NCBI GenBank assembly: GCA_045576655.1 | Contig: JAZNGW010000045.1 | Span: forward strand, 1 to 38,816 | Source: RGIG8745 sp045576655 | GTDB lineage: Bacteria; Bacteroidota; Bacteroidia; Bacteroidales; Bacteroidaceae | Reading direction: 5' to 3' | Length of the DNA: 38,816 nucleotides | Shown here: positions 15,578 to 23,828 of the stretch, piece after piece | Numbering within the stretch: position 1 is the stretch's first letter | How the letters are laid out: every line of letters starts with the position of its first letter | Position numbers and translations under genes: made by a program | Notes under the pieces: generated by a model | What the model saw: only the letters and a program-made list of their open reading frames with translations | The model's database searches: none | Told to the model about the DNA's origin: nothing

Positions 15578-16785
15578 AGATTATCAACGATCCGGTATTC
15601 GGATTTATCAGCATACCGCGGGGATTGCTCTACGACATCGTGAGCCATCCCGCATTTCATCGCCTGAGCCGCATCAAGCAGCTCGGGCTTTCAAATGTCG
15701 TCTACCCTGGAGCGCAGCACACGAGGTTTCAACATTCCATAGGCGCGTTCCACTTGATGGGGCTTGCCGTGCAGTCGCTCATGAAGAAGGGACACTTCAT
15801 CTTCGACAGCGAGGCGGAGGCTGTGCGCGCTGCTATCCTATTGCACGACATTGGTCACGGCCCATTCTCGCACGTTCTGGAGCATACTCTCATATCGGGT
15901 GTCGACCACGAGGAAATATCCCTTATGGTCATGGAACAGATGAACGAGGAGTTTCGCGGACAGCTCACGCTCGCCATCAAGATATTCAAGAATGAATATC
16001 CTAAGCGCTTCCTCCACCAGCTCATCAGCAGCCAACTCGATGTTGACCGCCTTGACTATCTGCGTCGCGACAGTTTCTTCACAGGAGTGACCGAGGGAAA
16101 TATCGGCTCGTCGCGAATCATCGAGATGCTCGATGTGGTCGACGACCACCTTGTGGTGCAGAAGAAGGGTATCTACTCCATAGAGAACTACCTCGTCACC
16201 CGTCGCCTCATGTACTGGCAGGTCTATCTGCACAAGACTGCCGTGGCTGCCGAGCACATGCTGGTCAACGCCCTTGTGCGCGCTAAAGAACTTGCTCGGC
16301 GAGGAGACGAGCTTTTCGCATCTCCGGCGCTTCGCTATTTCCTGTATAATGATGTCGACCGTGAGCGTTTCTTTGGCAATCCCGAGAGTCTGCGCCATTA
16401 CCTTTCGCTCGACGACAATGACATCTGGAGCGCTCTGAAGGTCTGGTGTGACCATCCCGACAAGATTCTTTCTCGCTTGAGCAGAGATTTCATCGACCGC
16501 CGCATCTTCCGTGTGGAGGTGAGCGAACAGCCTTTTGATGTCGCTTATGTTGAGTCCAAGACCAGGGAGATAGCGGAACATTTCGGCGTGACAGATGATG
16601 AGGCACGCCATTTCACCGCTCTTCTCGAAGTGGGCAAGGACATGTACAACATTGACGATGACAAGATAGAGATTCTTCAGGGCGACGGCACTACGCGCGA
16701 TGTGACCGACACGTCCGACATGCTCAATCTTTCCACTCTCTCGCGCAAGGTGAAGAAGCACTATTTCTGCTATCAGCGCATCTGA
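15574..16785 (+). CDS. HD-superfamily phosphohydrolase (YwfO/dGTPase-like)
   Basis: This 403-residue protein belongs to the HD-domain dNTP triphosphohydrolase-like group. The metal site shows His54 in RFQHSIG, His91-Asp92 in LLHDIGHGPFSH and the distal Asp in SSQLDVDRLDYL (156-161). Related proteins hydrolyse dNTPs or other nucleotides; the exact substrate here is unknown. The start is GTG at 15574, giving the family-typical KIINDPVFGFI; it overlaps the pyrF stop by 4 nt, so translation is probably coupled. A strong near-palindromic hairpin follows 50 bp after the stop. A nucleotide role fits its pairing with pyrF, but this is inference. Confidence 0.9.
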   Translation: MKIINDPVFGFISIPRGLLYDIVSHPAFHRLSRIKQLGLSNVVYPGAQHTRFQHSIGAFHLMGLAVQSLMKKGHFIFDSEAEAVRAAILLHDIGHGPFSHVLEHTLISGVDHEEISLMVMEQMNEEFRGQLTLAIKIFKNEYPKRFLHQLISSQLDVDRLDYLRRDSFFTGVTEGNIGSSRIIEMLDVVDDHLVVQKKGIYSIENYLVTRRLMYWQVYLHKTAVAAEHMLVNALVRAKELARRGDELFASPALRYFLYNDVDRERFFGNPESLRHYLSLDDNDIWSALKVWCDHPDKILSRLSRDFIDRRIFRVEVSEQPFDVAYVESKTREIAEHFGVTDDEARHFTALLEVGKDMYNIDDDKIEILQGDGTTRDVTDTSDMLNLSTLSRKVKKHYFCYQRI

Positions 16786-16835
16786 CACTGCTTTTTCTTT
16801 GACACAGTTCTTGCTGCTTGGGGCAGAACGTCACA

Positions 16836-16877
16836 AACATCGCATAGGCGTCACATTTGTGGCGCCTCTGCGATGTT
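16836..16877 (+). terminator. Probable terminator after the HD hydrolase gene
   Basis: Arms of 21 nt meet at 16856/16857 with one mismatch and one G-U pair (outer part AACATCGCA with TGCGATGTT, inner part AGGCG with CGCCT). A short TTTT (16876-16879) follows. It may end the pyrF transcript, but the T-run is short, so it could instead be a palindromic element. Confidence 0.6.
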
Positions 16878-17079
16878 TTCGTATCCGTGGCGCCACGCTG
16901 AGCCCCAGTCCCTACGGCAATGCCTCCCTGACTCTTCCCTGACGGAGGGCACGCATCCCCCCTTTTGTTCCCGTCAACGTTATCGTCCCCATCATCATCA
17001 TCGGGTGGGGAAATCATTGCCACCGCAGCGGAAATTTTGCTCCACCTCGGTGGATTTTTTGCGGCACTGCGGAGAAAAG

Positions 17080-17163
17080 TATAAATAAAAGTAATATTTG
17101 TACAAATAATAGTTTTATTTATATAAATATTAGTTTTATTCTTACAAATATAAGTTTTATTTA
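17080..17163 (-). repeat. 84-bp interspersed element, copy A (4 x 21 bp)
   Basis: On the minus strand the four 21-bp units are 17143-17163, 17122-17142, 17101-17121 and 17080-17100. The sequence matches copy B at all but one or two positions. Terminal inverted repeats of about 28 bp have two mismatches. On the minus strand it is preceded by CCTCGCTAAAAAG and followed by CTTTTCTCCGC. Upstream modules such as GAAAACTTCACATCACTCCGCT repeat at about 22 bp. Confidence 0.93.
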
Positions 17164-17289
17164 TACTTTTTAGCGAGGGATCGGGAAGTTTCAAGCGGAG
17201 TGATGTGAAGTTTTCAGCGAGGAGAAGGGGCTTCTTCGGACAGGGCATGTCTTGTCCTTGCATCTTAATTCCTTGACTCTTGGCTACTT

Positions 17290-17304
17290 GGGCGGGGTGC
17301 GCCC
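17290..17304. repeat. Small REP-like palindrome followed by TACG
   Basis: GGGCG, a 5-nt loop and CGCCC are followed by TACG. The same layout recurs at 17485-17503, about 180 bp away. Confidence 0.45.
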
Positions 17305-17484
17305 TACGCGGACAAAGCACATAGCCAGCCTCTGCTCTGTTTGTGCTTTTCTGTCGGATGCGTAGGTCTGAACTACGTGTGGTCGGTTAAAAAAGACTAA
17401 TAATGGCAGAAATGGGTGGGGAAGCGAACTTGTTACGTTCTTTTTTTGTATATTAGCAAAAGGAAAGCATTTCCCTGCGTATTC

Positions 17485-17503
17485 GGGCGAGCAGACCTCG
17501 CCC
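17485..17503. repeat. Small REP-like palindrome followed by CTACG
   Basis: GGGCGAG, loop CAGAC and CTCGCCC form a 7-bp stem, followed by CTACG. It ends 22 bp before the GDP-mannose gene start, so it could affect that gene's 5' UTR or be a REP-type repeat. Confidence 0.5.
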
Positions 17504-17525
17504 CTACGTGATAAATCTGATACTT

Positions 17526-18608
17526 ATGAACAACAATAATTATTGTGTTATTTTGGCTGGCGGAAAGGGTACGCGTTTGTGGCCGAGCAGCCGCCAGCAG
17601 AAACCTAAACAGTTTATTGACTACTTCAGTGCGGGCGAGACGTTGCTGCAGTCGACTTATCGCAGATTCAGCAAGTTTATAGATAAGGATAACATCATTG
17701 TGGTGTCGAACGAGCACTACCGTGACCTTGTCATGGAGCAACTGCCTGAGCTTGCTCAGAGGAACTTGCTGCTTGAGCCGATGAGGCGTAACACGGTGCC
17801 GAGTGTGACTTGGGCGGCTTTTGAGATTTGCAACAGGTGTACGGATGCAACGATTGTTGTTTCGCCTGCCGACCAGCTGATAACAAGTGAGGAGAAGTTT
17901 GCCCAGGATATATCCAGGGGATTGGACTATGTGGCTGGCAGTGGCAGATTGCTCACAGTGGGAATTTCTCCTACGCGTGCGGAAACGGCTTACGGCTACA
18001 TCCAAATGTGTGACAGTATGGCTGAGGACATATATAAGGTGAAGAGTTTTACCGAGAAGCCAGAACTGGAATTTGCCCGTTTGTTTGTGGAGAACAAGGA
18101 GTTTCTGTGGAACACGGGTATTTTTATCAGCGGTGCAAGGTCGTTTCTTGAAACGGTTCACGGAGCAGCCGTTTACTACACGGACATGATGGACTATATC
18201 CAGGCGAACTATGACTATGGAAAGGCGTATCATGAGTTTGTGGAGAAGGCTTTTTCCATGTGCCCTACCTTGTCGCTTGAGCGTGGTATATTGGAGAAGG
18301 CTGACAATGTGGATGTGATGGTGGGCCATTTCGGATGGGCTGACATCGGTACTTGGGACGCTCTCTACGATGTCATGCCGAAGACTGGCGAGCACAACGT
18401 GATTGCCAGCGGCAGGGCTATACTCTATGACTGCAAGGATTGTCTGGTCAAATTGCCTGAGGAAAGGGTGGCTGTGGTGCAGGGCCTTGAAGATTATGTG
18501 ATAGCGGAGGAGGATAACGTGCTCGTTATTTGCAAGAAGGATGATCAGGGGGCTATCCGTAAGTTCGTTAACGACGTGCAGATAAATATCGGCGACGATT
18601 ATGTGTAG
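17526..18608 (+). CDS. Mannose-1-phosphate guanylyltransferase (GDP-mannose pyrophosphorylase)
   Basis: This 360-residue nucleotidyltransferase should make GDP-mannose from GTP and mannose-1-phosphate for glycan or GDP-fucose synthesis. The signature GGKGTRLWP is at residues 12-20, and FTEKPE and WNTGIFI are the usual sugar-binding motifs. It has the single catalytic domain without the isomerase half found in ManC/AlgA bifunctional enzymes. I choose ATG 17526; the GTG at 17508 would add six residues and lies next to a palindrome. The downstream ATP-grasp-like gene overlaps its end by 8 bp, so the two are probably co-translated. Confidence 0.94.
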   Translation: MNNNNYCVILAGGKGTRLWPSSRQQKPKQFIDYFSAGETLLQSTYRRFSKFIDKDNIIVVSNEHYRDLVMEQLPELAQRNLLLEPMRRNTVPSVTWAAFEICNRCTDATIVVSPADQLITSEEKFAQDISRGLDYVAGSGRLLTVGISPTRAETAYGYIQMCDSMAEDIYKVKSFTEKPELEFARLFVENKEFLWNTGIFISGARSFLETVHGAAVYYTDMMDYIQANYDYGKAYHEFVEKAFSMCPTLSLERGILEKADNVDVMVGHFGWADIGTWDALYDVMPKTGEHNVIASGRAILYDCKDCLVKLPEERVAVVQGLEDYVIAEEDNVLVICKKDDQGAIRKFVNDVQINIGDDYV

Positions 18609-19722
18609 GGATTCGAGACTGCTGCTGTTCAACTGCTCGCACGAGATGGCGCTGGCAGCCAATGTGAACCAGTATTTTCCGCCCAAGAATATTCAGCAGA
18701 TGGAGGCCGACCTCTGTCTGCTTCCTTTATGGTGGGCGGAGGATGGCGACGCTGTCTTGGTGGACGATGTGGCAGAGGCGCAAGCCTTTGTGCGTGAACG
18801 GGGGGCTGTGCTTCCCGACGTGGTTTTCACCACATGGAGTGAAGGCTATGATGCCTTACGGAGGCGTGAGGGCAGGGACTTTGTGCCGAGTCCGTGGGGA
18901 TGGAACAGGACTGTGGCTGAACGCTTCAGGCGCTACGGTGCCGCTTCTGATTGCATTCCGGATGTGTCGGAACTTGACGGTTTGCGCCGGTTAGCAAGTC
19001 GTGAGTTCGTGTGCGGCGGTTCTTTTGCCAGTTTGTACGGTTCTTCTTCGCACGTCGTGTCACACGTTCCGGAGTTTGCTCGTAGCCTGGATTTTCCGAT
19101 TCCTGAAAATGCGGGAAAACTGATATTCAAGTCGCCCTGGTCGAGCAGCGGGCGCGGTGTGTTCGTGGCGGATGTGCCTTTGGCGGAATCGGCAACGGCT
19201 CGTCTGAAAGGGTTTCTGAATACGCAGGGCGGTTTCCTTGTAGACCGTTTCTATGATAAGATTATGGACTTTGCGCTGGAGTTTGCGCTGGATGCTGGCG
19301 GCAAGGCTTGTTTTTGTGGCTTCTCTGTCTTCGAGACAGCCGATGGCGGTCGCTACGGAGGTAATGTGCTGGCAAGTCAGGAGTCTTTGCGCAAGATGAT
19401 AGAGAGGTCTGCTGGCGTTTCGGTGTCAGACCTTGTGGACGGCGTGAAAAACTGCCTTGAGTGCTCTCTCGGAGGGCGCTACAGCGGGATTGCGGGAGTG
19501 GATATGCTTGTAGTGAACGATGGGGGAGAGGTGAAGATTCACCCATGCATCGAAGTGAATCTCCGCATGAATATGGGAGTGCTCGCGATGAAAGCGTTTG
19601 AGCGCTTGTCCTCATTGGGCATCGATGCCCAAAAGGAAACCACACTTACGCCTGAGCGCAAATGTGGTTTTGTGGCAGAATGCATTGACGGACGACTGCG
19701 TGTGGTGTTTCGCAGGTCGTAA
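18601..19722 (+). CDS. Uncharacterised ATP-grasp-like protein
   Basis: The 373 residues have no family name I can give with certainty. The C-terminal half looks like an ATP-grasp fold: a nucleotide-loop-like KSPWSSSGRGV (177-187), Asp301 in IAGVDMLVV, and EVNLRMNMG (318-326), where Glu and Asn would bind Mg-ATP. The N-terminal part (about 1-130) starts with NCSHEMALAANV and is not recognised. There is no signal peptide or membrane segment. ATP-grasp enzymes usually ligate a carboxylate to an amine or thiol. The 8-bp overlap with the GDP-mannose gene suggests a linked role in surface glycan or cofactor chemistry, but this is only inference. Its stop lies 4 bp from the stop of the convergent GHL10 gene. 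Confidence 0.7.
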   Translation: MCRDSRLLLFNCSHEMALAANVNQYFPPKNIQQMEADLCLLPLWWAEDGDAVLVDDVAEAQAFVRERGAVLPDVVFTTWSEGYDALRRREGRDFVPSPWGWNRTVAERFRRYGAASDCIPDVSELDGLRRLASREFVCGGSFASLYGSSSHVVSHVPEFARSLDFPIPENAGKLIFKSPWSSSGRGVFVADVPLAESATARLKGFLNTQGGFLVDRFYDKIMDFALEFALDAGGKACFCGFSVFETADGGRYGGNVLASQESLRKMIERSAGVSVSDLVDGVKNCLECSLGGRYSGIAGVDMLVVNDGGEVKIHPCIEVNLRMNMGVLAMKAFERLSSLGIDAQKETTLTPERKCGFVAECIDGRLRVVFRRS

Positions 19723-19726
19723 ATGT

Positions 19727-21520
19727 CTATTTCATGAAAACACCGATAGTCTTGTTTCTGTTGCCTCTAAGTATTCGGACGAGTTTGTAGTATCCGGCAG
19801 GGAGCATGCTGACGTCGATGTAGTCAGTGTGTGTGGCGATGCGAATCTTTTTGCCAGTGAGTGAACAGACGTAGACAGCAGTAGTTTCGTTGTCGTTGTC
19901 AAATCTTATAGCACCGTCTGGTTGGATGTGCAGGTAGTCTTCGCGCTGACGAAGTGCCTCTTCAGGCTTTGGTTCTTGAGCCGGTGCGCTCTCGTTGCCG
20001 AATCTGTCGGATGCCGTAACAGCAAAATAACGTCCTCTGCCCTGCATGAAGCCAGGCTGGTAGGTCGTTTCGCGCAGTCTTGCTGCGAGCAGGTTCTCTG
20101 CTTTTGCCACGTCTACGGGCCATGTTTCGGAAGCGTAAACGTTGTAGATCAACCCTCCGTTTGAAGAGTCGTCGCATTCGGGAGCGTTCCACATTAAGAC
20201 GCCCTCTTCATTAATGAATGTTTGGGGCTTGGGAGGTGCGACGGTATCGGTGCTCCATGTCATGCGAGGTGTGAGCGCCGGACTGCGGAAGAATTCCTCA
20301 CACGTTGTAGTGTAGAGCCCTTTTACGTTCTTTAGCAGAAATTCGCTGCGGTAGAATGCCAGGCCGCCTATGCCGATGTTGCGTGCAGTATGCATCTCGG
20401 CACGCACGTCGTTAAGTCGCCACTGGCCTTCCGACGGGTCGAGGAAGTAGATGCCGAGTCCAGGCACGACAGGGTGACCGTAGGAATTCTCTTTCCAGTC
20501 GAAGAGGTAAGGGTAGAAATGTATGTCGCGGAAGTACATCATCGGGCAGAGGAAGTCCTGGATGTTGTCGCGGAGCCACGCTTGCGGGTCTTGGTGCACG
20601 GCTGTGAAGCAGTTCCATCCTCCGCTGTTGTAACGGCTGAGGTTGTTGTACTTGCCTATAGGCGAACTGCTTAGGCGCACCCACGGCTTGATATGTTTGA
20701 CAATGTCGTGCACTCTTCGCACTATGCGGGTGATGTTCTCTCGCTTCCATTCGTCGCGGGTCATGCCAGAGGATTTGCGGTACAGATTGTCGTCCGAGAA
20801 TCTGTATATCTTCTCCGGATAGCGTATGTAGTCGAGCTGGATGCCGTCGATGTCGTAGTTCTCTGCTATTTCTTTACACAGCGTAGCGATGTAGTCGGCG
20901 GTTTCGGGCCTGCCTGGAATCATGAACACCTCGCCTTTGGAGGTCTTGCACAGTTCGGGGCGCTTGCGTGTGATTGACTGTGCTCCGTAGCCTCTTTGCT
21001 TCTTTGCGGCACCGAGCGGTATGCTGACAATCCATGTGTGCAGTTCCAGACCGCGCTTGTGGCATTCTTCGATGGCGAAGGCCAACGGGTCGTAGCCTGG
21101 GTGCTTGCCTGGAGTGCCGGTGAGGCATTCGTCCCACGGCTCTATCTTTGAGGGATAGATGACACTGCCGCGGATGCGTGTCTGAAGGAGGACGGTGTTG
21201 ATGTTTGCCTCTACATATTTATCGAGAATGCGAGTGAGTTCCTGTTTCTGCCGTTCGATGCTGTAAGGCGACTTTGCGTAAGTCTTAGGCCAGTCTAATC
21301 CTTTCACAGTTGTGAGCCATACTGCGCGTATTTCTTCCTTGGGAGATGCGCTGGCGAATGGCGTAAAGTCTTGCGACGAGGCGGCTCTGGATCCGTATCC
21401 GTAGTCGGTCGTCTGGCTTTTCAGCGGGAGTGCGCAGAACACAAATAGGGCGGTTGCCACAAGGACCGCCGCTCTGCTGTTAGTGCTTTGTATGTGTCTT
21501 TTTGCTATCGTAAGTCTCAT
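19727..21520 (-). CDS. Secreted GHL10/DUF187 glycoside hydrolase-like protein
   Basis: This 597-residue protein has a signal peptide (hydrophobic core about 17-33, ending LPLKSQ). The glycosyl hydrolase-like 10 domain (about 50-410) starts with EIRAVWLTTVKGLDWP and includes IDGIQLDYIRYP. The family includes E. coli DigH (YddW), which cuts denuded peptidoglycan strands; a cell-wall role is therefore likely. A fibronectin III-like segment (about 440-530) follows. The last 55 residues (ending AGYYKLVRILRGNRNKTIGVFMK) resemble a type IX sorting domain. I place the start at 21520: a TTG at 21550 is in frame but overlaps the -7 promoter box. It is convergent with the ATP-grasp gene (4-bp gap) and divergent from cstA. 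Confidence 0.88.
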   Translation of the reverse strand: MRLTIAKRHIQSTNSRAAVLVATALFVFCALPLKSQTTDYGYGSRAASSQDFTPFASASPKEEIRAVWLTTVKGLDWPKTYAKSPYSIERQKQELTRILDKYVEANINTVLLQTRIRGSVIYPSKIEPWDECLTGTPGKHPGYDPLAFAIEECHKRGLELHTWIVSIPLGAAKKQRGYGAQSITRKRPELCKTSKGEVFMIPGRPETADYIATLCKEIAENYDIDGIQLDYIRYPEKIYRFSDDNLYRKSSGMTRDEWKRENITRIVRRVHDIVKHIKPWVRLSSSPIGKYNNLSRYNSGGWNCFTAVHQDPQAWLRDNIQDFLCPMMYFRDIHFYPYLFDWKENSYGHPVVPGLGIYFLDPSEGQWRLNDVRAEMHTARNIGIGGLAFYRSEFLLKNVKGLYTTTCEEFFRSPALTPRMTWSTDTVAPPKPQTFINEEGVLMWNAPECDDSSNGGLIYNVYASETWPVDVAKAENLLAARLRETTYQPGFMQGRGRYFAVTASDRFGNESAPAQEPKPEEALRQREDYLHIQPDGAIRFDNDNETTAVYVCSLTGKKIRIATHTDYIDVSMLPAGYYKLVRILRGNRNKTIGVFMK

Positions 21521-21544
21521 TTTATGGTATTTGCGCCTGTTTTG

Positions 21545-21575
21545 TTGCAAAGGTAATGATAATTTGTTACTTTTG
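21545..21575 (+). promoter_or_regulatory. cstA promoter (TTG-N20-TACTTTTG)
   Basis: TTG at 21545-21547, a 20-bp spacer and TACTTTTG at 21568-21575 match the Bacteroidetes promoter, 28 bp before the cstA start. Its upstream half overlaps the divergent GHL10 promoter. Confidence 0.7.
21548..21555 (-). promoter_or_regulatory. GHL10-gene promoter, -7 box TACCTTTG
   Basis: The minus strand reads TACCTTTG, 27 bp before the chosen ATG. It is directly next to the -33 element of the divergent cstA promoter, so the two polymerases probably compete. The -33 element for this strand is unclear. Confidence 0.65.
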
Positions 21576-21603
21576 TTGTGATATATCTAAATGATTCGGA
21601 GAA

Positions 21604-23061
21604 ATGATTACATTTTTAGTGGCTTTTGCTTTGTTGCTTTTAGGCTATTTCGTCTATGGGGCGATCGTTGAGAAGATTTTTGGTTCGGACGAATGTCGTA
21701 AGACTCCGTGTTATACGATGCGTGACGGTGTGGACTATGAACCAATGCCGACATGGAAGGTCTTTCTGATTCAGTTTCTTAATATAGCGGGCACAGGGCC
21801 TATATTCGGTGCGATACAGGGCATTCTGTTCGGGCCGTCGGCGTATCTGTGGATTGTTCTCGGATGTATCTTTGGCGGTGCTGTGCACGACTATCTGGCT
21901 GGTATGATTTCGCTTCGCCGTGGCGGCGCGAGCTTGCCTGAGATTGTGGGCGACGAGCTTGGCGGTGTGGCACGCATGGTGATGCGAGTTCTCGCGCTCG
22001 TTTTGATGGTGCTTGTAGGTACGGTGTTTGCCTCTACTCCAGCAGGGCTGCTTAGTGCTTTGACTGGTGGGTGGGGCTTTTTTGGAACTATTCTGTTCTG
22101 GACTATTCTGATATTCGTGTATTACATATTCGCCACCCTTCTTCCTATTGACAAGCTTATCGGACGTATCTATCCGTTGTTCGGGTTGGCGTTGCTTGTT
22201 ATGGCTGTGGGCGTGCTGTATGGCATATTTGCCAATGAGGGATCTATGCCTGAGATTACAGAGGCTTTCAGCAATCATCATCCTAATAGTGCGTTGCCGA
22301 TTTTCCCTGGTTTGTGCATTACGATAGCCTGTGGCGCTATTAGCGGTTTCCATGCTACGCAGAGTCCTATGATGGCGCGGTGCCTGAAGAACGAGAAGCT
22401 TGGGCGCGGCGTGTTCTATGGTGCAATGATTACTGAGGGTGTTGTGGCGCTGATATGGGCGGCTGCGGCAATCAAGTTCGCTGATTCGCTTAGTGTGGAT
22501 GGCGCAACTCCTTATGAGAAGCTGCTTAATGCCATGACTGATCCGACTACGGGAAAGGTTAATCCGGCTATCATCGTTAATGCCATTTGCAATTCCTGGA
22601 TTGGCAGCGTGGGGGCTGTGCTTGCGGTGCTGGGCGTGGTGGCAGCTCCGATTACGTCGGGCGACACGGCGTTTAGGTGCGCTCGCTTGATTGCGGCGGA
22701 CTTCTTGCGCATAAAGCAGGACAAGGTTTTTAAGCGAGTGATGCTTTGCGCTCCGCTGTTTGCTATATCGGTGGTGCTGATGTTTGTCGACTTCCAGGTT
22801 CTGTGGCGCTACTTCGCTTGGTTCAACCAGTCGCTTTCGGTGCTTACGCTATGGGCCATAACGGTGTGGCTGGCTAAGAACGGTAAGTTCTTCTATATAA
22901 CCTTGCTTCCGGCTCTGTGGATGACAATGGTCTGCACCACATATATATTGGTTGCTCCGGAGGGATTCCAGTTGTCCGCCATGTCGGGAAACATGCTTGG
23001 AGGTGCTGTAACTTTCACTACTCTTGTCCTATTTGTCCGTTGGAAAGCGCGTATGAAATGA
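21604..23061 (+). CDS. cstA: CstA-type peptide/pyruvate transporter (carbon starvation protein)
   Basis: CstA-family proteins are inner-membrane carriers linked to peptide or pyruvate uptake on carbon starvation. This is the short form (485 residues; E. coli CstA is about 700). It has more than ten hydrophobic segments across its length. Conserved early blocks include FLNIAGTGPIFGAIQG (about 57-72), GCIFGGAVHDYLAGMISLR and a central GAISGFHATQSPM. The start MITFLVAFALLLLGYFVYG is the usual first membrane helix, and a good promoter lies just upstream. The small membrane-protein gene follows 46 bp later. The substrate cannot be fixed from the sequence. Confidence 0.93.
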   Translation: MITFLVAFALLLLGYFVYGAIVEKIFGSDECRKTPCYTMRDGVDYEPMPTWKVFLIQFLNIAGTGPIFGAIQGILFGPSAYLWIVLGCIFGGAVHDYLAGMISLRRGGASLPEIVGDELGGVARMVMRVLALVLMVLVGTVFASTPAGLLSALTGGWGFFGTILFWTILIFVYYIFATLLPIDKLIGRIYPLFGLALLVMAVGVLYGIFANEGSMPEITEAFSNHHPNSALPIFPGLCITIACGAISGFHATQSPMMARCLKNEKLGRGVFYGAMITEGVVALIWAAAAIKFADSLSVDGATPYEKLLNAMTDPTTGKVNPAIIVNAICNSWIGSVGAVLAVLGVVAAPITSGDTAFRCARLIAADFLRIKQDKVFKRVMLCAPLFAISVVLMFVDFQVLWRYFAWFNQSLSVLTLWAITVWLAKNGKFFYITLLPALWMTMVCTTYILVAPEGFQLSAMSGNMLGGAVTFTTLVLFVRWKARMK

Positions 23062-23069
23062 AAAAAGTT

Positions 23070-23077
23070 TAACTTTG
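23070..23077 (+). promoter_or_regulatory. -7 box (TAACTTTG) before the small membrane protein gene
   Basis: TAACTTTG matches TAnnTTTG and lies 30 bp before ATG 23108. No matching -33 element is clear. It also argues against the TTG start at 23075, which overlaps it. Confidence 0.5.
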
Positions 23078-23107
23078 CATAAACAAAAACGTTCAAATCT
23101 GCATTAT

Positions 23108-23311
23108 ATGAGAAAGTCGACATGGATGCCAGTGGCATTTCTGTTAGCAGGATGCGCATTCTATATATATTATGGTGTGACATACAATGCTTGGAGGGCT
23201 AACTTGCTCAACATCATCATATACGCTGTGATAGTGGTGGCGCTGTTCTTTGCTCAGCGCAAGAAGGAGCAGCTGCGAAAAGAGAGAGAAGAAAGAGAAA
23301 GTAATAAATAA
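23108..23311 (+). CDS. Small membrane protein with two predicted helices
   Basis: The 67-residue product has two hydrophobic stretches (about 7-24 and 43-59) joined by an NAWRANLLN-type loop, and a highly charged C-terminal tail (RKKEQLRKEREERESNK). No family is recognised. Start ATG 23108 is chosen over the in-frame TTG at 23075, which overlaps a -7 promoter box. It sits between cstA and a beta-barrel gene on the same strand, 20 bp before the latter. Confidence 0.7.
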   Translation: MRKSTWMPVAFLLAGCAFYIYYGVTYNAWRANLLNIIIYAVIVVALFFAQRKKEQLRKEREERESNK

Positions 23312-23331
23312 CCCGTTAAAACAAGAAAATT

Positions 23332-23814
23332 ATGAAGAAACTATTATTATCAATGGCTCTTGCAGTGCTTTGCTCAATAGGGGCATTCGCACAGTTTGAA
23401 AAAGGAAAATGGTATACAAGCGCTTCGTTGTCTAACTTCGATATGTCGTATAGCGAACTTAGCGATTTCAGCATTGGCCTCGGACTCAATGCGGGCTATA
23501 CTATTCAGGACAATTTTATGGTTATTGCCGAGACTGGCTTCGACTTCAGCGATTCAGAGTGGAGCAATATCTATCTCGGTGCTAAGGGACGCTACTACAT
23601 TGAGCAGAATGGCATATTCCTCGGTGCGGGCGTGAAGTATATTCATATACGCAAGGGCGTGAACGATGTGCAGGTGACTCCTGAGGTGGGCTACTGCTAC
23701 TTCCTTAATCGCCATGTCACCATAGAGCCTGCTGTGTATTACAACATGAGTCTTACAGAATTTGCTGATTACAGCAAGTTCGGATTCAAAATCGGACTGG
23801 GCATTTACTTCTAA
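23332..23814 (+). CDS. Small outer-membrane beta-barrel protein
   Basis: This 160-residue protein has a signal peptide (1-20, ending SIGAFAQ) and then alternating polar/aromatic beta strands (for example GKWYTSASLSNF, GLGLNAGYTI, GAGVKYIHIRKG), finishing in IGLGIYF with a terminal Phe, the typical outer-membrane insertion signal. The size suggests eight strands, like the OmpW/OmpX-like OMP_b-brl group. No ligand can be predicted. It lies 20 bp after the small membrane gene, and a GC-rich imperfect hairpin (about 23829-23860) follows. Confidence 0.85.
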   Translation: MKKLLLSMALAVLCSIGAFAQFEKGKWYTSASLSNFDMSYSELSDFSIGLGLNAGYTIQDNFMVIAETGFDFSDSEWSNIYLGAKGRYYIEQNGIFLGAGVKYIHIRKGVNDVQVTPEVGYCYFLNRHVTIEPAVYYNMSLTEFADYSKFGFKIGLGIYF

Positions 23815-23828
23815 AGGCAAAACAGGGC

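Larger units (their letters stand above)
16786..17525. other. Repeat-rich intergenic region before the GDP-mannose gene
   Basis: This 740-bp stretch contains a long hairpin (16836-16877), a perfect 12-bp palindrome CGTGGCGCCACG (16886-16897), copy A of the 84-bp repeat (17080-17163) with about 22-bp modules on each side, and two small GC-rich palindromes each followed by a TACG (17290-17304, 17485-17503). The long minus-strand frame that crosses it has no recognisable protein features and passes through the repeat. I see no gene here. Confidence 0.7.

Noticed and set aside
16724..17320. A 198-codon open frame on the minus strand across the repeat region
   Set aside because: It overlaps the end of the HD gene, passes through the 84-bp repeat and low-complexity Asp codons, and shows no domain. 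The 21-bp period keeps a frame open by chance because 21 is a multiple of three.
21518..21550. TTG start at 21550 for the GHL10 gene
   Set aside because: It would overlap the -7 promoter box; ATG 21520 begins directly before a good signal peptide.
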